The notes: generated by a model from the letters alone, not told the origin. Counted from the first letter of the stretch, positions 40,186 through 49,797 are shown. The stretch: DNA of 64,000 bases from Citrobacter freundii ATCC 8090 = MTCC 1658 = NBRC 12681 (GCF_011064845.1 NZ_CP049015.1:186001-250000); one strand, 5' to 3'. Made by a program: numbers and translations.

Positions 40186-40282
40186 TTAGCTCTGTAACTT
40201 ATCCCTTCCGGACGCGCGCTAAACGCTTTCTAAGTCCTGATCGGCGAAACGGGTGGTGCCGTTGGCCGATGCTCTGGCCGGG

Positions 40283-40303
40283 GTGAGATAGTTATCATCT
40301 AAC
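40283..40303 (+). promoter_or_regulatory. agr RNA pairing site in the dinQ leader
   Basis: A 21-base direct repeat of 40085-40105. The dinQ mRNA carries the copy and the minus-strand agr RNA its complement. Confidence 0.85.
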
Positions 40304-40377
40304 AATGGAGCATGCCCCGTGACAGGCAATGGATGAGTAAGCGGGTGCATTCTCACTCCATCTGATGGAGAAAACGG

Positions 40378-40461
40378 GTGATTGATAAAGCAATCATCGT
40401 TCTGGGAGCGTTAATCGCGTTGCTGGAGCTGATCCGCTATCTGCTGCAACTTTTGAACTGA
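40378..40461 (+). CDS. dinQ: type I toxin DinQ (27-residue membrane peptide)
   Basis: A 27-codon gene with GTG start encoding a hydrophobic peptide (MIDKAIIVLGALIALLEL, then IRYLLQLLN) that I recognise as identical to E. coli DinQ. DinQ inserts into the inner membrane, lowers membrane potential and is induced by DNA damage. Control is by LexA at the promoter and by antisense RNA on the long leader (about 190 bases from the predicted start). GGAG lies 10 bases upstream. It is convergent with gor, with a 12-bp-stem terminator between. Confidence 0.95.
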   Translation: MIDKAIIVLGALIALLELIRYLLQLLN

Positions 40462-40477
40462 TAGCGGAAACGTAACT

Positions 40478-40509
40478 AAGGGCAAAGAGCTAACCCCTCT
40501 TTGCCCTTT
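40478..40509. terminator. terminator between dinQ and gor
   Basis: A perfect 12-bp stem (40478-40489 with 40497-40508), loop of 7. It may serve both convergent genes. Confidence 0.85.
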
Positions 40510-40527
40510 AACACTCATGAAGTGCGA

Positions 40528-41880
40528 TTAACGCATGGTAACGAACTCTTCTGCTGCCGTTGGGTGAATCGCAACGGTGTTATCAAAGTCTTTCTTGGTT
40601 GCGCCCATTTTCAGTGCGACCGCGAAGCCTTGCAGCATTTCATCCATTCCAAAACCAATACCGTGAATACCGACAATCTTCTCTTCCGGACCGACGCAAA
40701 CCAGCTTCATGCGGCACGGCTGACGATGTGAAGTGACAGCGGTATACATCGCGGTAAACGATGATTTATACACTTTTACCTGGTCATCGCCGTGCTGTTC
40801 GCGAGCCTGCTGCTCGGTCAGGCCGACGGTGCCAATTGGCGGATGGCTGAAGACCACGGTCGGGATATTGCTGTAGTCCAGATGTTCGTCCGGTTTGTTG
40901 TTAAACAGACGCTCAGACAGGCGACGGCCCGCGGCAACAGCAACCGGCGTCAGCTCAACGGCACCGGTGTTATCGCCGACGGCATAAATTCCCGGCACGC
41001 TGGTGTTCTGATATTTATCAACGACGATGTAGCCTTTTTCGTTGGTTTTCACGCCAGTAACTGCCAGGTTGAAGTTATCGGTGGCTGGTTCACGACCAAT
41101 TGCCCAAATCAGGCAATCTACCGTTTCGCTACGACCATCTTCCAGTTGCAGGGTCAGGCTGCCGTCAGCGTTTTTAACGACCGCTTTCGGAATCGCGTGA
41201 GTATGCAGAGTCGGGCCTTCGGCGTTCATCACCTCAACCAGCGTGTCGACGATCATCGGGTCGAAGCTGCGTAGCGGCGCGTGTTTACGCACGAACAGAT
41301 GCGTTTGGGCACCCAGGCCGTTAATCACGCCTGCCAGCTCAACGGCGATGTAACCTGCGCCGACGACCGCAACGCGCTTCGGCAGTGCGGGCAGCTCAAA
41401 GAAGCCATCGGAGTCGATCCCGTATTCCACACCCGGAATGTTCGGATGGCTCGGGCGACCGCCGGTAGCAATCAAAATATGATCGGCAGTAATGGTTTCA
41501 CCGTTCACTTCAATGGTTTTGGCATCCACAAAGCGGGCAAAACCTTTAATCACATCGACATTATTTTTGCCCAGCACATTGTCATACGAGGTATGAATAC
41601 GATCGATATAAGCGGTACGCGTGGCGATCAGTTTATCCCAGTCGAACTTATTGATGGTGGTGTCGAAACCGTAATCCGGCCCGTACATGTGGATCGCTTC
41701 GCGAACCTGGGCGGCATGCCACATCACTTTCTTTGGTACGCAGCCCACGTTAACGCAGGTTCCGCCTAACTCTTTGGCTTCAATAAGTGCGCATTTCTGG
41801 CCATACATTGCTGCACGGTTAATGGAGGCAATACCGCCGCTGCCGCCGCCAATAGCGATGTAATCATAGTGCTTGGTCAT
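40528..41880 (-). CDS. gor: glutathione reductase
   Basis: FAD enzyme that reduces glutathione disulfide with NADPH in the cytoplasm. It has 450 residues, equal to E. coli Gor. The FAD motif is GGGSGG near the N-terminus. The redox pair is Cys42/Cys47 ([13 protein letters not shown]). The NADPH domain carries [11 protein letters not shown]. The C-terminal [12 protein letters not shown] includes the catalytic His. The ATG follows GGAGCGGTC. A REP-like unit lies in the 104 bases between it and rlmJ. Confidence 0.98.
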   Translation of the reverse strand: MTKHYDYIAIGGGSGGIASINRAAMYGQKCALIEAKELGGTCVNVGCVPKKVMWHAAQVREAIHMYGPDYGFDTTINKFDWDKLIATRTAYIDRIHTSYDNVLGKNNVDVIKGFARFVDAKTIEVNGETITADHILIATGGRPSHPNIPGVEYGIDSDGFFELPALPKRVAVVGAGYIAVELAGVINGLGAQTHLFVRKHAPLRSFDPMIVDTLVEVMNAEGPTLHTHAIPKAVVKNADGSLTLQLEDGRSETVDCLIWAIGREPATDNFNLAVTGVKTNEKGYIVVDKYQNTSVPGIYAVGDNTGAVELTPVAVAAGRRLSERLFNNKPDEHLDYSNIPTVVFSHPPIGTVGLTEQQAREQHGDDQVKVYKSSFTAMYTAVTSHRQPCRMKLVCVGPEEKIVGIHGIGFGMDEMLQGFAVALKMGATKKDFDNTVAIHPTAAEEFVTMR

Positions 41881-41900
41881 GACCGCTCCTTCATGTTCAT

Positions 41901-41932
41901 TGTAGGGCGGAGAAGCGTTACGCCATCCGCCA
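41901..41932. repeat. REP-like palindrome between gor and rlmJ
   Basis: TGTAGGGCGGAGAAGCG...CGCCATCCGCC, a diverged REP unit. Confidence 0.7.
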
Positions 41933-41984
41933 AAATATTCGCGATTGTATACCTGATATTAAAAGGTTCCACCGATGGCTGCGA

Positions 41985-42827
41985 TTACTCCGGCACGATC
42001 CAGCTTACCGAGGTATGACCGGTTCCTGCCGGAACCAGTTTGCTGTGCAACCACGGCAGAACGTTGTTCATCTGCTGCTCCAGCTTCCACGGCGGGTTAA
42101 TCACAATCATGCCAGACGCTGTCATACCGCGCTGATCGCTGTCCGGGCGCACCGCCAGTTCAATTTGCAGAATTTTGCGGATGCCGGTGTCTTCGAGATC
42201 GTGGATCATGCGCTTGATTTGCTGGCGCAGAACCACCGGATACCACAGCGCATAGGTGCCGGTCGCGAAACGCTTGTAGCCTTCGTTAATACCGGTGACC
42301 ACCGCCTGGTAGTCGCTTTTGATTTCGTAGGGTGGATCGATAAGGATCAGCCCACGACGTGAAACCGGCGGCAATTTTGCTTTCAGCTGCTGATAACCAT
42401 CTGCTTTGGCCACGCGTGCGCGCTCATCTTTCTGAAATTCGCCGCGCAGCAGGGGAAAGTCGCTCGGGTGCAGTTCAGTTAATTGCAGGCTATCCTGTTC
42501 GCGCAGCAGCTGGCGAGCAATTAACGGAGAGCCCGGGTAGTAGCGCAACTGACCGCTACGGTTGAAGTGTTGCACTACGCCAATGTAGGGTTCCAGTTCG
42601 GCAGGCAAATCGTCCTGCTGCCAGATACGGGCGATCCCTTCCAGATATTCACCAGTACGTTCGGCATGCTCACTGCTCAGCTGATAACGGCCAGCACCAG
42701 CATGGGTGTCCAGATAGAGAAACGGTTTTTCTTTCTCTTTGAGCGATTCAATGATCAGGCTCTGGACGGTGTGTTTCAGGACGTCGGCGTGGTTGCCTGC
42801 GTGATAACTGTGGCGATAACTGAGCAT
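41985..42827 (-). CDS. rlmJ: 23S rRNA (adenine2030-N6)-methyltransferase RlmJ
   Basis: Methylates A2030 of 23S rRNA. It has 280 residues. The N-terminus MLSYRHSYHAGNHADVLKH, the SAM-binding segment YLDTHAGAGRYQL and the catalytic DPPYE (LILIDPPYEIKSDY) are all present. A longer reading to 42863 is not conserved; the ATG at 42825-42827 gives the family N-terminus. The Shine-Dalgarno is weak. It is divergent from prlC. In E. coli its loss affects use of DNA as carbon source, hence the older name yhiR. Confidence 0.96.
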   Translation of the reverse strand: MLSYRHSYHAGNHADVLKHTVQSLIIESLKEKEKPFLYLDTHAGAGRYQLSSEHAERTGEYLEGIARIWQQDDLPAELEPYIGVVQHFNRSGQLRYYPGSPLIARQLLREQDSLQLTELHPSDFPLLRGEFQKDERARVAKADGYQQLKAKLPPVSRRGLILIDPPYEIKSDYQAVVTGINEGYKRFATGTYALWYPVVLRQQIKRMIHDLEDTGIRKILQIELAVRPDSDQRGMTASGMIVINPPWKLEQQMNNVLPWLHSKLVPAGTGHTSVSWIVPE

Positions 42828-42890
42828 GGGTAATGAAATTCCGCTGAAATGACGATTTGCCACAGTTTACAGCAGATCGGCACAGATTAC

Positions 42891-42924
42891 CCGTAGGCCC
42901 GGTAAGCGCAGCACCACCGGGCGT
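42891..42924. repeat. REP-like palindrome between rlmJ and prlC
   Basis: GTAGGCCCGGTAAGCGCAGC with CACCACCGGGC. Confidence 0.75.
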
Positions 42925-42942
42925 CTTTCCGTCACGGTTAGC

Positions 42943-42970
42943 ATTGAAATCCTCTACACTTAACCCCATT
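42943..42970 (+). promoter_or_regulatory. sigma-32 heat-shock promoter of prlC
   Basis: TTGAAA (42944-42949), 14 bases, CCCCAT (42964-42969). This fits the sigma-32 consensus CTTGAA-N13/14-CCCCAT. It ends 66 bases before prlC, which is a heat-shock gene in E. coli. Confidence 0.85.
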
Positions 42971-43035
42971 GTACAAATTAATATGCACAGCGCCGGATAC
43001 GCGCTTCATTCACTCTTTTCAACAGGACCGCGCTA

Positions 43036-45078
43036 ATGACCAATCCATTGCTGACTCCCTTCGAACTGCCGCCGTTTTCTAAAATTCAGCCTGAGCATGT
43101 CGTGCCTGCCGTCACTAAGGCGCTGAACGATTGCCGCGAAAACGTTGAGCGAGTGGTTGCGCAGGGCGCGCCGTACACCTGGGAAAATCTCTGCCAGCCG
43201 TTGGCGGAAGTTGACGATGTGCTGGGGCGTATTTTCTCTCCTGTTAGCCACCTGAACTCGGTGAAAAACAGCCCGGAACTGCGCGAAGCCTACGAACAAA
43301 CGCTGCCGCTGCTGTCTGAATACAGCACCTGGGTTGGACAACATGAAGGCCTGTACAAAGCGTACCGCGACCTGCGTGATGGCGATCATTACGCCACCCT
43401 GAACACCGCACAGAAAAAAGCGGTCGATAACGCGCTGCGCGATTTTGAGCTTTCTGGTATTGGTCTGCCGAAGGAAAAACAGCAGCGCTATGGTGAAATC
43501 GCCACCCGTCTGTCTGAGCTCGGCAACTTGTACAGCAATAACGTCCTTGATGCCACGATGGGCTGGACGAAGTTAGTCACCGATGAAGCCGAGCTGGCTG
43601 GTATGCCGGAAAGCGCGCTGGCTGCGGCGAAGGCCCAGGCGGAAGCCAAAGAGCAGGCAGGCTATCTGTTAACGCTGGATATCCCAAGCTACCTGCCGGT
43701 GATGACCTACTGTGACAACCAGGGACTGCGTGAAGAGATGTATCGCGCTTACTCCACCCGCGCGTCTGACCAGGGGCCGAACGCTGGCAAATGGGACAAC
43801 AGCCCGATAATGGAAGAGATCCTCGCGCTGCGCCACGAACTGGCACAGCTGCTGGGCTTTGAAAGCTACGCCTTTAAATCTCTGGCTACCAAAATGGCGG
43901 AAAACCCGCAGCAGGTCCTCGACTTCCTGACCGATCTGGCGAAACGCGCCCGTCCGCAGGGGGAGAAAGAGCTGGCTCAACTGCGCGCCTTTGCGAAAGC
44001 GGAATTTGGCGTTGATGAGCTTCAGCCGTGGGACATCGCTTACTACAGCGAGAAACAAAAACAGCACCTCTACAGCATCAGCGACGAGCAGCTTCGTCCT
44101 TATTTCCCGGAGAACAAAGCCGTTAACGGTCTGTTTGAAGTGGTTAAACGTATTTATGGCATCACTGCCAAAGAGCGCACCGATGTTGACGTCTGGCACC
44201 CGGAAGTTCGTTTCTTCGAGCTGTACGACGAAAACAACGAGCTGCGCGGCAGCTTCTACCTCGACCTGTATGCCCGTGAACATAAACGCGGCGGGGCGTG
44301 GATGGACGACTGCGTCGGCCAGATGCGTAAAACCGACGGCACGTTGCAAAAACCGGTCGCCTACCTGACCTGTAACTTTAACCGTCCGGTGAACGGCAAA
44401 CCCGCTCTGTTTACCCACGATGAAGTGATTACCCTGTTCCACGAGTTCGGCCACGGTCTGCACCATATGCTGACCCGTATCGAAACCGCGGGCGTTTCCG
44501 GTATCAACGGTGTGCCATGGGATGCGGTCGAACTGCCGAGCCAGTTTATGGAAAACTGGTGCTGGGAGCCACAAGCGTTGGCGTTTATCTCCGGCCATTA
44601 TGAAACCGGCGAACCGCTGCCGAAGGAACTGCTGGATAAAATGCTGGCGGCGAAAAACTACCAGGCGGCGCTGTTTATTCTGCGTCAACTGGAGTTCGGT
44701 CTGTTTGATTTCCGTCTGCACGCGGAATTTAACCCGCAGCAAGGGGCGAAAATCCTCGATACGCTGGCGGAAATCAAGAAACAGGTCGCCGTGGTGCCGG
44801 GCCCAACCTGGGGCCGCTTCCCGCATGCCTTCAGCCATATTTTTGCAGGGGGCTACGCGGCGGGTTACTACAGCTATCTGTGGGCCGACGTGCTGGCGGC
44901 GGATGCCTTCTCTCGCTTCGAAGATGAAGGGATTTTCAACCGTCAAACCGGACAATCGTTCCTCGATAACATCCTCACCCGTGGCGGTTCTGAAGAGCCG
45001 ATGGAACTGTTCAAACGCTTCCGTGGCCGCGAGCCACAGCTGGATGCGATGCTGGAGCATTACGGGATTAAAGGCTGA
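43036..45078 (+). CDS. prlC: oligopeptidase A
   Basis: Cytoplasmic M3-family zinc metallopeptidase that degrades cleaved signal peptides and other oligopeptides. It has 680 residues, equal to E. coli PrlC/OpdA. The zinc site is HEFGHGLHH, and the third ligand region is ELPSQFMENWCW. The N-terminus MTNPLLTPFELPPFSKIQPEHV is typical. It sits behind a sigma-32 type promoter and is followed on the same strand by rsmJ after a 134-base spacer occupied by a palindromic repeat. Confidence 0.98.
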   Translation: MTNPLLTPFELPPFSKIQPEHVVPAVTKALNDCRENVERVVAQGAPYTWENLCQPLAEVDDVLGRIFSPVSHLNSVKNSPELREAYEQTLPLLSEYSTWVGQHEGLYKAYRDLRDGDHYATLNTAQKKAVDNALRDFELSGIGLPKEKQQRYGEIATRLSELGNLYSNNVLDATMGWTKLVTDEAELAGMPESALAAAKAQAEAKEQAGYLLTLDIPSYLPVMTYCDNQGLREEMYRAYSTRASDQGPNAGKWDNSPIMEEILALRHELAQLLGFESYAFKSLATKMAENPQQVLDFLTDLAKRARPQGEKELAQLRAFAKAEFGVDELQPWDIAYYSEKQKQHLYSISDEQLRPYFPENKAVNGLFEVVKRIYGITAKERTDVDVWHPEVRFFELYDENNELRGSFYLDLYAREHKRGGAWMDDCVGQMRKTDGTLQKPVAYLTCNFNRPVNGKPALFTHDEVITLFHEFGHGLHHMLTRIETAGVSGINGVPWDAVELPSQFMENWCWEPQALAFISGHYETGEPLPKELLDKMLAAKNYQAALFILRQLEFGLFDFRLHAEFNPQQGAKILDTLAEIKKQVAVVPGPTWGRFPHAFSHIFAGGYAAGYYSYLWADVLAADAFSRFEDEGIFNRQTGQSFLDNILTRGGSEEPMELFKRFRGREPQLDAMLEHYGIKG

Positions 45079-45080
45079 TT

Positions 45081-45204
45081 TACCCGTCATACTTCAAGCT
45101 GCCTCTTCGGCAACTGCGCTCACTCACCCTGGTCACGTACTATTTGTACGTTCCCAGGGATTCCTTCACTTGTTGTCTTGATGCAACTCGAATTATTTAG
45201 GGTA
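45081..45204. repeat. MITE-like palindromic repeat between prlC and rsmJ
   Basis: A 124-base element with imperfect terminal inverted repeats of about 25 bases (left end TACCCGTCATACTTCAAGC, right end reversed TACCCTAAATAATTCGAG). An inner inverted repeat, CCTGG...CCAGG, surrounds GTAC...GTAC. It has no coding capacity. The ends look like those of short mobile palindromes common in enterobacteria. Confidence 0.75.
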
Positions 45205-45212
45205 AAGCGGAA

Positions 45213-45962
45213 TTGAAAATCTGCTTAATTGATGAAACAGGCGCCGGAGACGGCGCCTTATCTGTTCTGGCCGCCCGCTGGGGACTGGAACACGATGAAG
45301 ATAACCTGATGGCGCTGGTGATGACGACAGCACATCTGGAACTGCGCAAACGTGACGAACCTAAACTCGGCGGTATCTTCGTCGATTTCGTGGGCGGTGC
45401 GATGGCCCATCGGCGCAAATTTGGCGGTGGCCGCGGTGAAGCGGTGGCGAAGGCGGTCGGCATTAAAGGCGATTACCTGCCGGATGTGGTCGATGCAACC
45501 GCAGGGCTGGGGCGCGATGCGTTTGTACTGGCCTCGGTAGGCTGTCGCGTACGAATGCTGGAACGAAACCCGGTGGTTGCTGCGCTGCTTGACGATGGCC
45601 TGGCGCGCGGGTATGCCGACCCGGAAATCGGTCCGTGGCTGCAGGAGCGTTTGCAGTTGATTCACGCGTCGAGCCTGACGGCGTTAACCGATATCACGCC
45701 GCGCCCGCAGGTGGTGTACCTCGACCCGATGTTCCCACATAAGCAGAAAAGCGCGCTGGTGAAAAAAGAGATGCGCGTGTTTCAGTCGCTGGTGGGGCCG
45801 GATCTGGATGCGGATGGGTTGCTGGAGCCTGCTCGTCAGTTAGCCACCAAACGAGTGGTGGTGAAGCGTCCGGACTACGCGCCGCCGCTGGCCGACGTGG
45901 CAACGCCGAACGCGGTAGTTACAAAAGGGCATCGGTTCGATATTTATGCGGGAACGGCATAG
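45213..45962 (+). CDS. rsmJ: 16S rRNA (guanine1516-N2)-methyltransferase RsmJ
   Basis: Methylates G1516 of 16S rRNA. It has 249 residues. The SAM-binding motif is [17 protein letters not shown], and the catalytic-region motif [20 protein letters not shown] is well preserved. The start is TTG behind GCGGAA, matching the E. coli N-terminus ([10 protein letters not shown]). It lies behind prlC on the same strand, and the spacer repeat may supply or disturb the ribosome-binding region. Confidence 0.95.
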   Translation: MKICLIDETGAGDGALSVLAARWGLEHDEDNLMALVMTTAHLELRKRDEPKLGGIFVDFVGGAMAHRRKFGGGRGEAVAKAVGIKGDYLPDVVDATAGLGRDAFVLASVGCRVRMLERNPVVAALLDDGLARGYADPEIGPWLQERLQLIHASSLTALTDITPRPQVVYLDPMFPHKQKSALVKKEMRVFQSLVGPDLDADGLLEPARQLATKRVVVKRPDYAPPLADVATPNAVVTKGHRFDIYAGTA

Positions 45963-45973
45963 GTCAGCTATAG

Positions 45974-46052
45974 TGCCCGATGGCGCTACGCTTATCGGGC
46001 CTACAGCTCGGTGCCGTTAGTAGGCCGGATAAGGCGGTAGCCGCATCCGGCA
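45974..46052. repeat. REP/BIME element after rsmJ
   Basis: GCCCGATGGCGCTACGCTTATCGGGCC, then TAGGCCGGATAAGGCG...CGCATCCGGC, between convergent genes. Confidence 0.85.
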
Positions 46053-46059
46053 TCACGGG

Positions 46060-47259
46060 TTAAACAAACGGTGCCAGCGGATCGGCAATCTCAAACGCTA
46101 CCGCGCGATCCGCCTTCGGCGGGTAAATCAGCTCGCTGACAATCGACACCTTCAGCTTTTTCGCTTCTGCGCGCGTCAGTTTCACCTGCTGATCCCATCC
46201 TTCGCTATACACCGCACCCCAGGCACCAAGATCCAGGCAGGTGACGTAGTTTTCCTGACGATATGGCAGTGGTGTTATGTTTAACAGGTCTGCCGCGGCA
46301 TTATTACCGGCGAATTTACCCAGCAAGATGGCGTGCTGGCAGGTCATCAGCGCATGATTGCCTTTGTCGTCGGTGGCGGCGTAGGCTACATCGCCAGTGG
46401 CGTAGATATCATCGTGACCCACAACCTGTAGATTGGCATTGACATGCAGACGGCCCTGGCGATCGCGCGGGGCGTTAATCTGTGCTGTCAGATTATTAGC
46501 CTGAACGCCGACGGTCCAGATAACCGTCTGGGAAGAAATCACCTGTCCATCTTTCAGCGTGACGCCAGAGGCATCCACGCACTCTACTTCCGCATTGACC
46601 AGCCACTCGACGCCCAGTTCAGCAGAGGCTTCGATAATCACGTCACGTAATTCCTGGCTCCAGCGTCCACCCGGCTGAGCGCCGCGTTCAACTACGACAA
46701 CTCTGGTCTTAGAATCAGCGCCCAATATTTCGCGCAAACGACCTGGTAATTCCAGCGCCATTTCAATGCCGGTAAATCCGCCGCCGCAGACCACTACCGT
46801 ATTGCGAGCCTCACTTTCCGGTTGTAATGCCAGATCGTTAATGTGCTGCTCCAGTACGGCGGCGCTCTCAAGTTGGTCGAGGTCAAACGCGTGCTCGGCG
46901 GCACCGGTGACGGTGTCGCGGTTTACGTGACTTCCGCTGGCAAGCACCAGGCGGTCGTAGCGGCGCAGATGAATGTCACCGTTGGCATCTTTCCAGCTCA
47001 CCTCTTTAGAGTCCGGGAGGATTTGCTCGACGTGACCTTGCAGGAAGTTGACGCCGGTAACGTCAAACAGCGGTTGCAGTGGTGCGACCAGCGTATGAAC
47101 GGCGCTTTCATAAAAACGTGGGCGGACACGCAGCTCTGGCTGTGGCGCAATTACTGTAATATCAATGGTCTGCTGATGTTTATCCGCCAGTCGTGCGGCG
47201 CTTAATGCTGCCCACATACCGGCAAAGCCGGCGCCCACGATCAGAATTTGTTTACGCAT
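46060..47259 (-). CDS. NDH-2-like FAD/NAD(P) oxidoreductase
   Basis: A 399-residue flavoprotein of the type II NADH dehydrogenase/pyridine nucleotide-disulfide fold. The FAD motif is ILIVGAGFAGMWAALSAA, the NAD(P) motif VVVCGGGFTGIEMALELPG, and the second FAD contact DIYATGDVAY. No paired redox cysteines are seen, so it is not a disulfide reductase. A hydrophobic anchor like that of Ndh is not obvious at the C-terminus. It is divergent from an Rrf2 regulator gene 232 bases away, which probably controls it. The electron acceptor is unknown; a quinone is one option. Confidence 0.85.
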   Translation of the reverse strand: MRKQILIVGAGFAGMWAALSAARLADKHQQTIDITVIAPQPELRVRPRFYESAVHTLVAPLQPLFDVTGVNFLQGHVEQILPDSKEVSWKDANGDIHLRRYDRLVLASGSHVNRDTVTGAAEHAFDLDQLESAAVLEQHINDLALQPESEARNTVVVCGGGFTGIEMALELPGRLREILGADSKTRVVVVERGAQPGGRWSQELRDVIIEASAELGVEWLVNAEVECVDASGVTLKDGQVISSQTVIWTVGVQANNLTAQINAPRDRQGRLHVNANLQVVGHDDIYATGDVAYAATDDKGNHALMTCQHAILLGKFAGNNAAADLLNITPLPYRQENYVTCLDLGAWGAVYSEGWDQQVKLTRAEAKKLKVSIVSELIYPPKADRAVAFEIADPLAPFV

Positions 47260-47462
47260 TGGGGTTTTCTCACTGGTGACTACGAATTATTTACTCGGAT
47301 TTTATTTGTCGTAGTTAAGAATTGCAATGCGATCGAGATCCTTTTTGCTTCAAAGGGTGAGGGTTTTTTATTATCTATTTGATAAATATGTATTTAAATT
47401 TTTATTGTGAAGAGGGGTTACTTTGCTGTCTGGAATGAGTGAAACGAAAAAGCTACAATAAA

Positions 47463-47483
47463 CTCAGATTAATTTTGACTGAG
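47463..47483. promoter_or_regulatory. candidate Rrf2 operator
   Basis: CTCAG (47463-47467), 11 bases, CTGAG (47479-47483): a perfect 5-bp inverted repeat just upstream of the Rrf2 start codon (47492), so autoregulation is possible. Confidence 0.45.
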
Positions 47484-47491
47484 ATAAGAGA

Positions 47492-47995
47492 ATGGCATTC
47501 TACAGTTCTGGGGTTGAGTACGGCATTCATAGCCTGATGTGTATGGTCGATAGTAAGGGCGACGCGAGGGATATGAGCGTGCGGGAAATTGCCGAACTGC
47601 AAAGTGTGCCATATGACTATCTGGCAAAAATTTTCACCCGTCTGTCCAAAGCGGGTCTGGTGCGCAGCATTGAAGGCAAGGGCGGTGGTTTCCAGTTAGC
47701 TAAACCTGCTGAACACATCACTGTACTGGATGTGGTGAATGCTATTGATGGTGATAAGCGCATCTTTGAATGTCGTGAAATTCGCCAGCGGTTGGCGGTA
47801 TTTGAGGAACATCCACCAGAGTGGGCCTGTGAAGGCATTTGTGGTGTGCGTTCGGTAATGGACATGGCCCAGCAGCGGATGGAAGAAGCGCTCGGTCAGC
47901 ATACGATTCTGGACTTGGCGCGCAAAATGTACCGCAAAGCGCCGGACACCTTTGTGGTGGAAGTGCAGGAGTGGATAGACGCGCGTAAAGGGTAG
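47492..47995 (+). CDS. Rrf2-family transcriptional regulator with a probable Fe-S cluster
   Basis: A 167-residue regulator. The N-terminal winged helix is typical of Rrf2 proteins (YGIHSLMCMVDSK ... MSVREIAELQSVPYDYLAKIFTRLSKAGLVRSIEGKGGGFQLAKP). Three cysteines at 94, 113 and 117 (FEC, WAC, GIC) occupy the region that holds a [2Fe-2S] cluster in IscR, NsrR and RsrR. Together with the divergent NAD(P)H-dependent flavoprotein gene, this suggests a redox or NO sensor controlling it. Effector and targets are inferred. The gene pair is not present here in E. coli. Confidence 0.88.
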   Translation: MAFYSSGVEYGIHSLMCMVDSKGDARDMSVREIAELQSVPYDYLAKIFTRLSKAGLVRSIEGKGGGFQLAKPAEHITVLDVVNAIDGDKRIFECREIRQRLAVFEEHPPEWACEGICGVRSVMDMAQQRMEEALGQHTILDLARKMYRKAPDTFVVEVQEWIDARKG

Positions 47996-48005
47996 CGAGT
48001 GAAAA

Positions 48006-48038
48006 TGCCGGATAGGGCAATAGCCGCCATCCGGCACT
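48006..48038. repeat. REP element after the Rrf2 gene
   Basis: TGCCGGATAGGGCAATAGCCGCCATCCGGCA between convergent genes. Confidence 0.8.
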
Positions 48039-48043
48039 GAAGG

Positions 48044-49516
48044 TTATTGCTCGGTGCTCGGCGTATTAATCATGCGGTTCAGCCATGGCACCATAATCGC
48101 CATCACCACCGTTACGGCCAGGGTCACCAGACCAATCTTACTGAAGACGTTGGTATAGATAGGCAGCGTTTGCAGCGGGTCGGTGATGTTCTCTGGTACG
48201 GCGGTGAATGTCGCGACATAACCCCCCATCAGGAAGGCTGCTGCCTGGGTCAGGAACCACATCCCGAGGATAAAGCCCATCAGGTGTTGTGGCACGAGAG
48301 CGGCGACCATAGCCAGCCCCAGGGCGCTAATCAGCAGTTCACCCAGGCTCTGGAACAGATACACCAGCACGATAAACCACGGCGACGTCAGCCCCTGCGC
48401 ATCGGCAAACCACATTCCGGCTGCAGCGGCGGTCAGGAAACCCAGCGAGCACAGGAACATACCGAGCGTAAACTTCATCGGCATGGTCAGGTCTTTACCT
48501 TTGTTGCCCAGACGGGTATAGATTGCAGCCAGTACCGGACTCGCCAGTACCACCCAGAACGGGTTCAGCGCCTGGAAGCTTACCGGGTTGATGGCGAAAC
48601 CAAGAATTTCATGGTGCACGTTATTGATAGCAAAGAAGTTCAGTGAAGTTGGCATCTGCGCGTACAGGACGTAGAACACCACCGCTTCCAGCATCAGGAT
48701 AAAGGCCACGAACATTTTGTTGCGCCCGGTTTTATCCAGTTTGAAGGCCTGACGGAAGAAGATGATCGTCACGGCAATTGACAGGACGATCAGCACCAGG
48801 TTGGCAATCTGCACGTTGTGCATCAGCCAGGCGCAGATAAATACCATCACTACCGTTCCAGCCAGCACGCAGAATAGATTACGGAAATTCAGCGGCTTAT
48901 GGTCCGGCTCTGAACCGATATTCTTCACCATTCCACGGCAGGCAAAGTAGACCAAAAGCGCGACAATAAGCCCGGCCCCGCACAGATTATAGGTCACCGC
49001 GTAGCCAAACTTATCGGCAATCACCGGTGCCAGCGACAACGACAGCAGTGAACCGATGTTAATCGACATATAAAACAGGGTGAAAGCACCGTCCAGACGG
49101 GCGTCTTTCGGTGGATAGCATTTTGACAGCAGGCTTGCCGGGTTGGCTTTAAACAGCCCATTACCGACGGCAATGGTACCCAAAGCAATAAAAATCAGGT
49201 CGGGCTTAAGCAGTGACATCCCGGTCATGAAGTAGCCGATCGCCAGCACAATGGCGCCGAGTACCAGCGTGCGCTTGGTACCTAACAGATGGTCGCCGAC
49301 GTAGCCGCCGATCGAGATCAGGCCGTAGACCAGCGCGGCAAATGCACCAAAGGTGACAAATGCCTGTTCCTGCGAAAAGCCGAGCTGCTTAACAAAAAAT
49401 ACCGCCAGGATGCCCTGAACGCCGTAATAGCCAAATCGTTCCCATAATTCCACAAAGAAGATCATGAAGAACGGACGAGGTTGCTGCAGCAAGCCCGTAG
49501 GTGCAGTTTTATTCAT
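48044..49516 (-). CDS. dtpB: dipeptide/tripeptide permease B
   Basis: Proton-dependent oligopeptide transporter of the POT/PTR2 family in the inner membrane. It has 490 residues and 14 predicted helices. The proton-coupling ExxER motif is [10 protein letters not shown] near the N-terminus, and the second PTR2 signature is [13 protein letters not shown]. The ATG is followed by [18 protein letters not shown], as in E. coli DtpB (YhiP). It is monocistronic. With dppABCDF it gives the window two peptide uptake systems. Confidence 0.97.
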   Translation of the reverse strand: MNKTAPTGLLQQPRPFFMIFFVELWERFGYYGVQGILAVFFVKQLGFSQEQAFVTFGAFAALVYGLISIGGYVGDHLLGTKRTLVLGAIVLAIGYFMTGMSLLKPDLIFIALGTIAVGNGLFKANPASLLSKCYPPKDARLDGAFTLFYMSINIGSLLSLSLAPVIADKFGYAVTYNLCGAGLIVALLVYFACRGMVKNIGSEPDHKPLNFRNLFCVLAGTVVMVFICAWLMHNVQIANLVLIVLSIAVTIIFFRQAFKLDKTGRNKMFVAFILMLEAVVFYVLYAQMPTSLNFFAINNVHHEILGFAINPVSFQALNPFWVVLASPVLAAIYTRLGNKGKDLTMPMKFTLGMFLCSLGFLTAAAAGMWFADAQGLTSPWFIVLVYLFQSLGELLISALGLAMVAALVPQHLMGFILGMWFLTQAAAFLMGGYVATFTAVPENITDPLQTLPIYTNVFSKIGLVTLAVTVVMAIMVPWLNRMINTPSTEQ

Positions 49517-49717
49517 ATTCCATCGCCTTTCAAAGCCATCCCGAAAAGTATGAACGCGTATGCTTAAACGCGCCGAAAAAGTCTTATTTTGTTATAGACT
49601 GCGGTTATTGGCCGCAGGAGTAGAGTATTATAGAGATAGTTTTCGATCCAATTAGTTGATCACACTAATTATGATTTATTTGTTGGATTGATGTACTAAT
49701 TGCGTCTGAATGATAAA

Positions 49718-49746
49718 AACAAAAACGCCCGCAAAGGCGGGCGTTT
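49718..49746 (-). terminator. terminator of uspA
   Basis: A perfect 10-bp stem AAACGCCCGC/GCGGGCGTTT (49723-49732 with 49737-49746) with a T-run on the minus strand, 52 bases after the uspA stop. Confidence 0.9.
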
Positions 49747-49797
49747 ACAGGCTTAACGACTTGTAGCGCGTCGGGTTATCTCCCGACGGCCAGCGTT

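Noticed and set aside
43669-45090. A 473-codon open frame antisense to prlC
   Set aside because: A shadow of a GC-rich gene with strong codon bias; prlC motifs lie on the plus strand.
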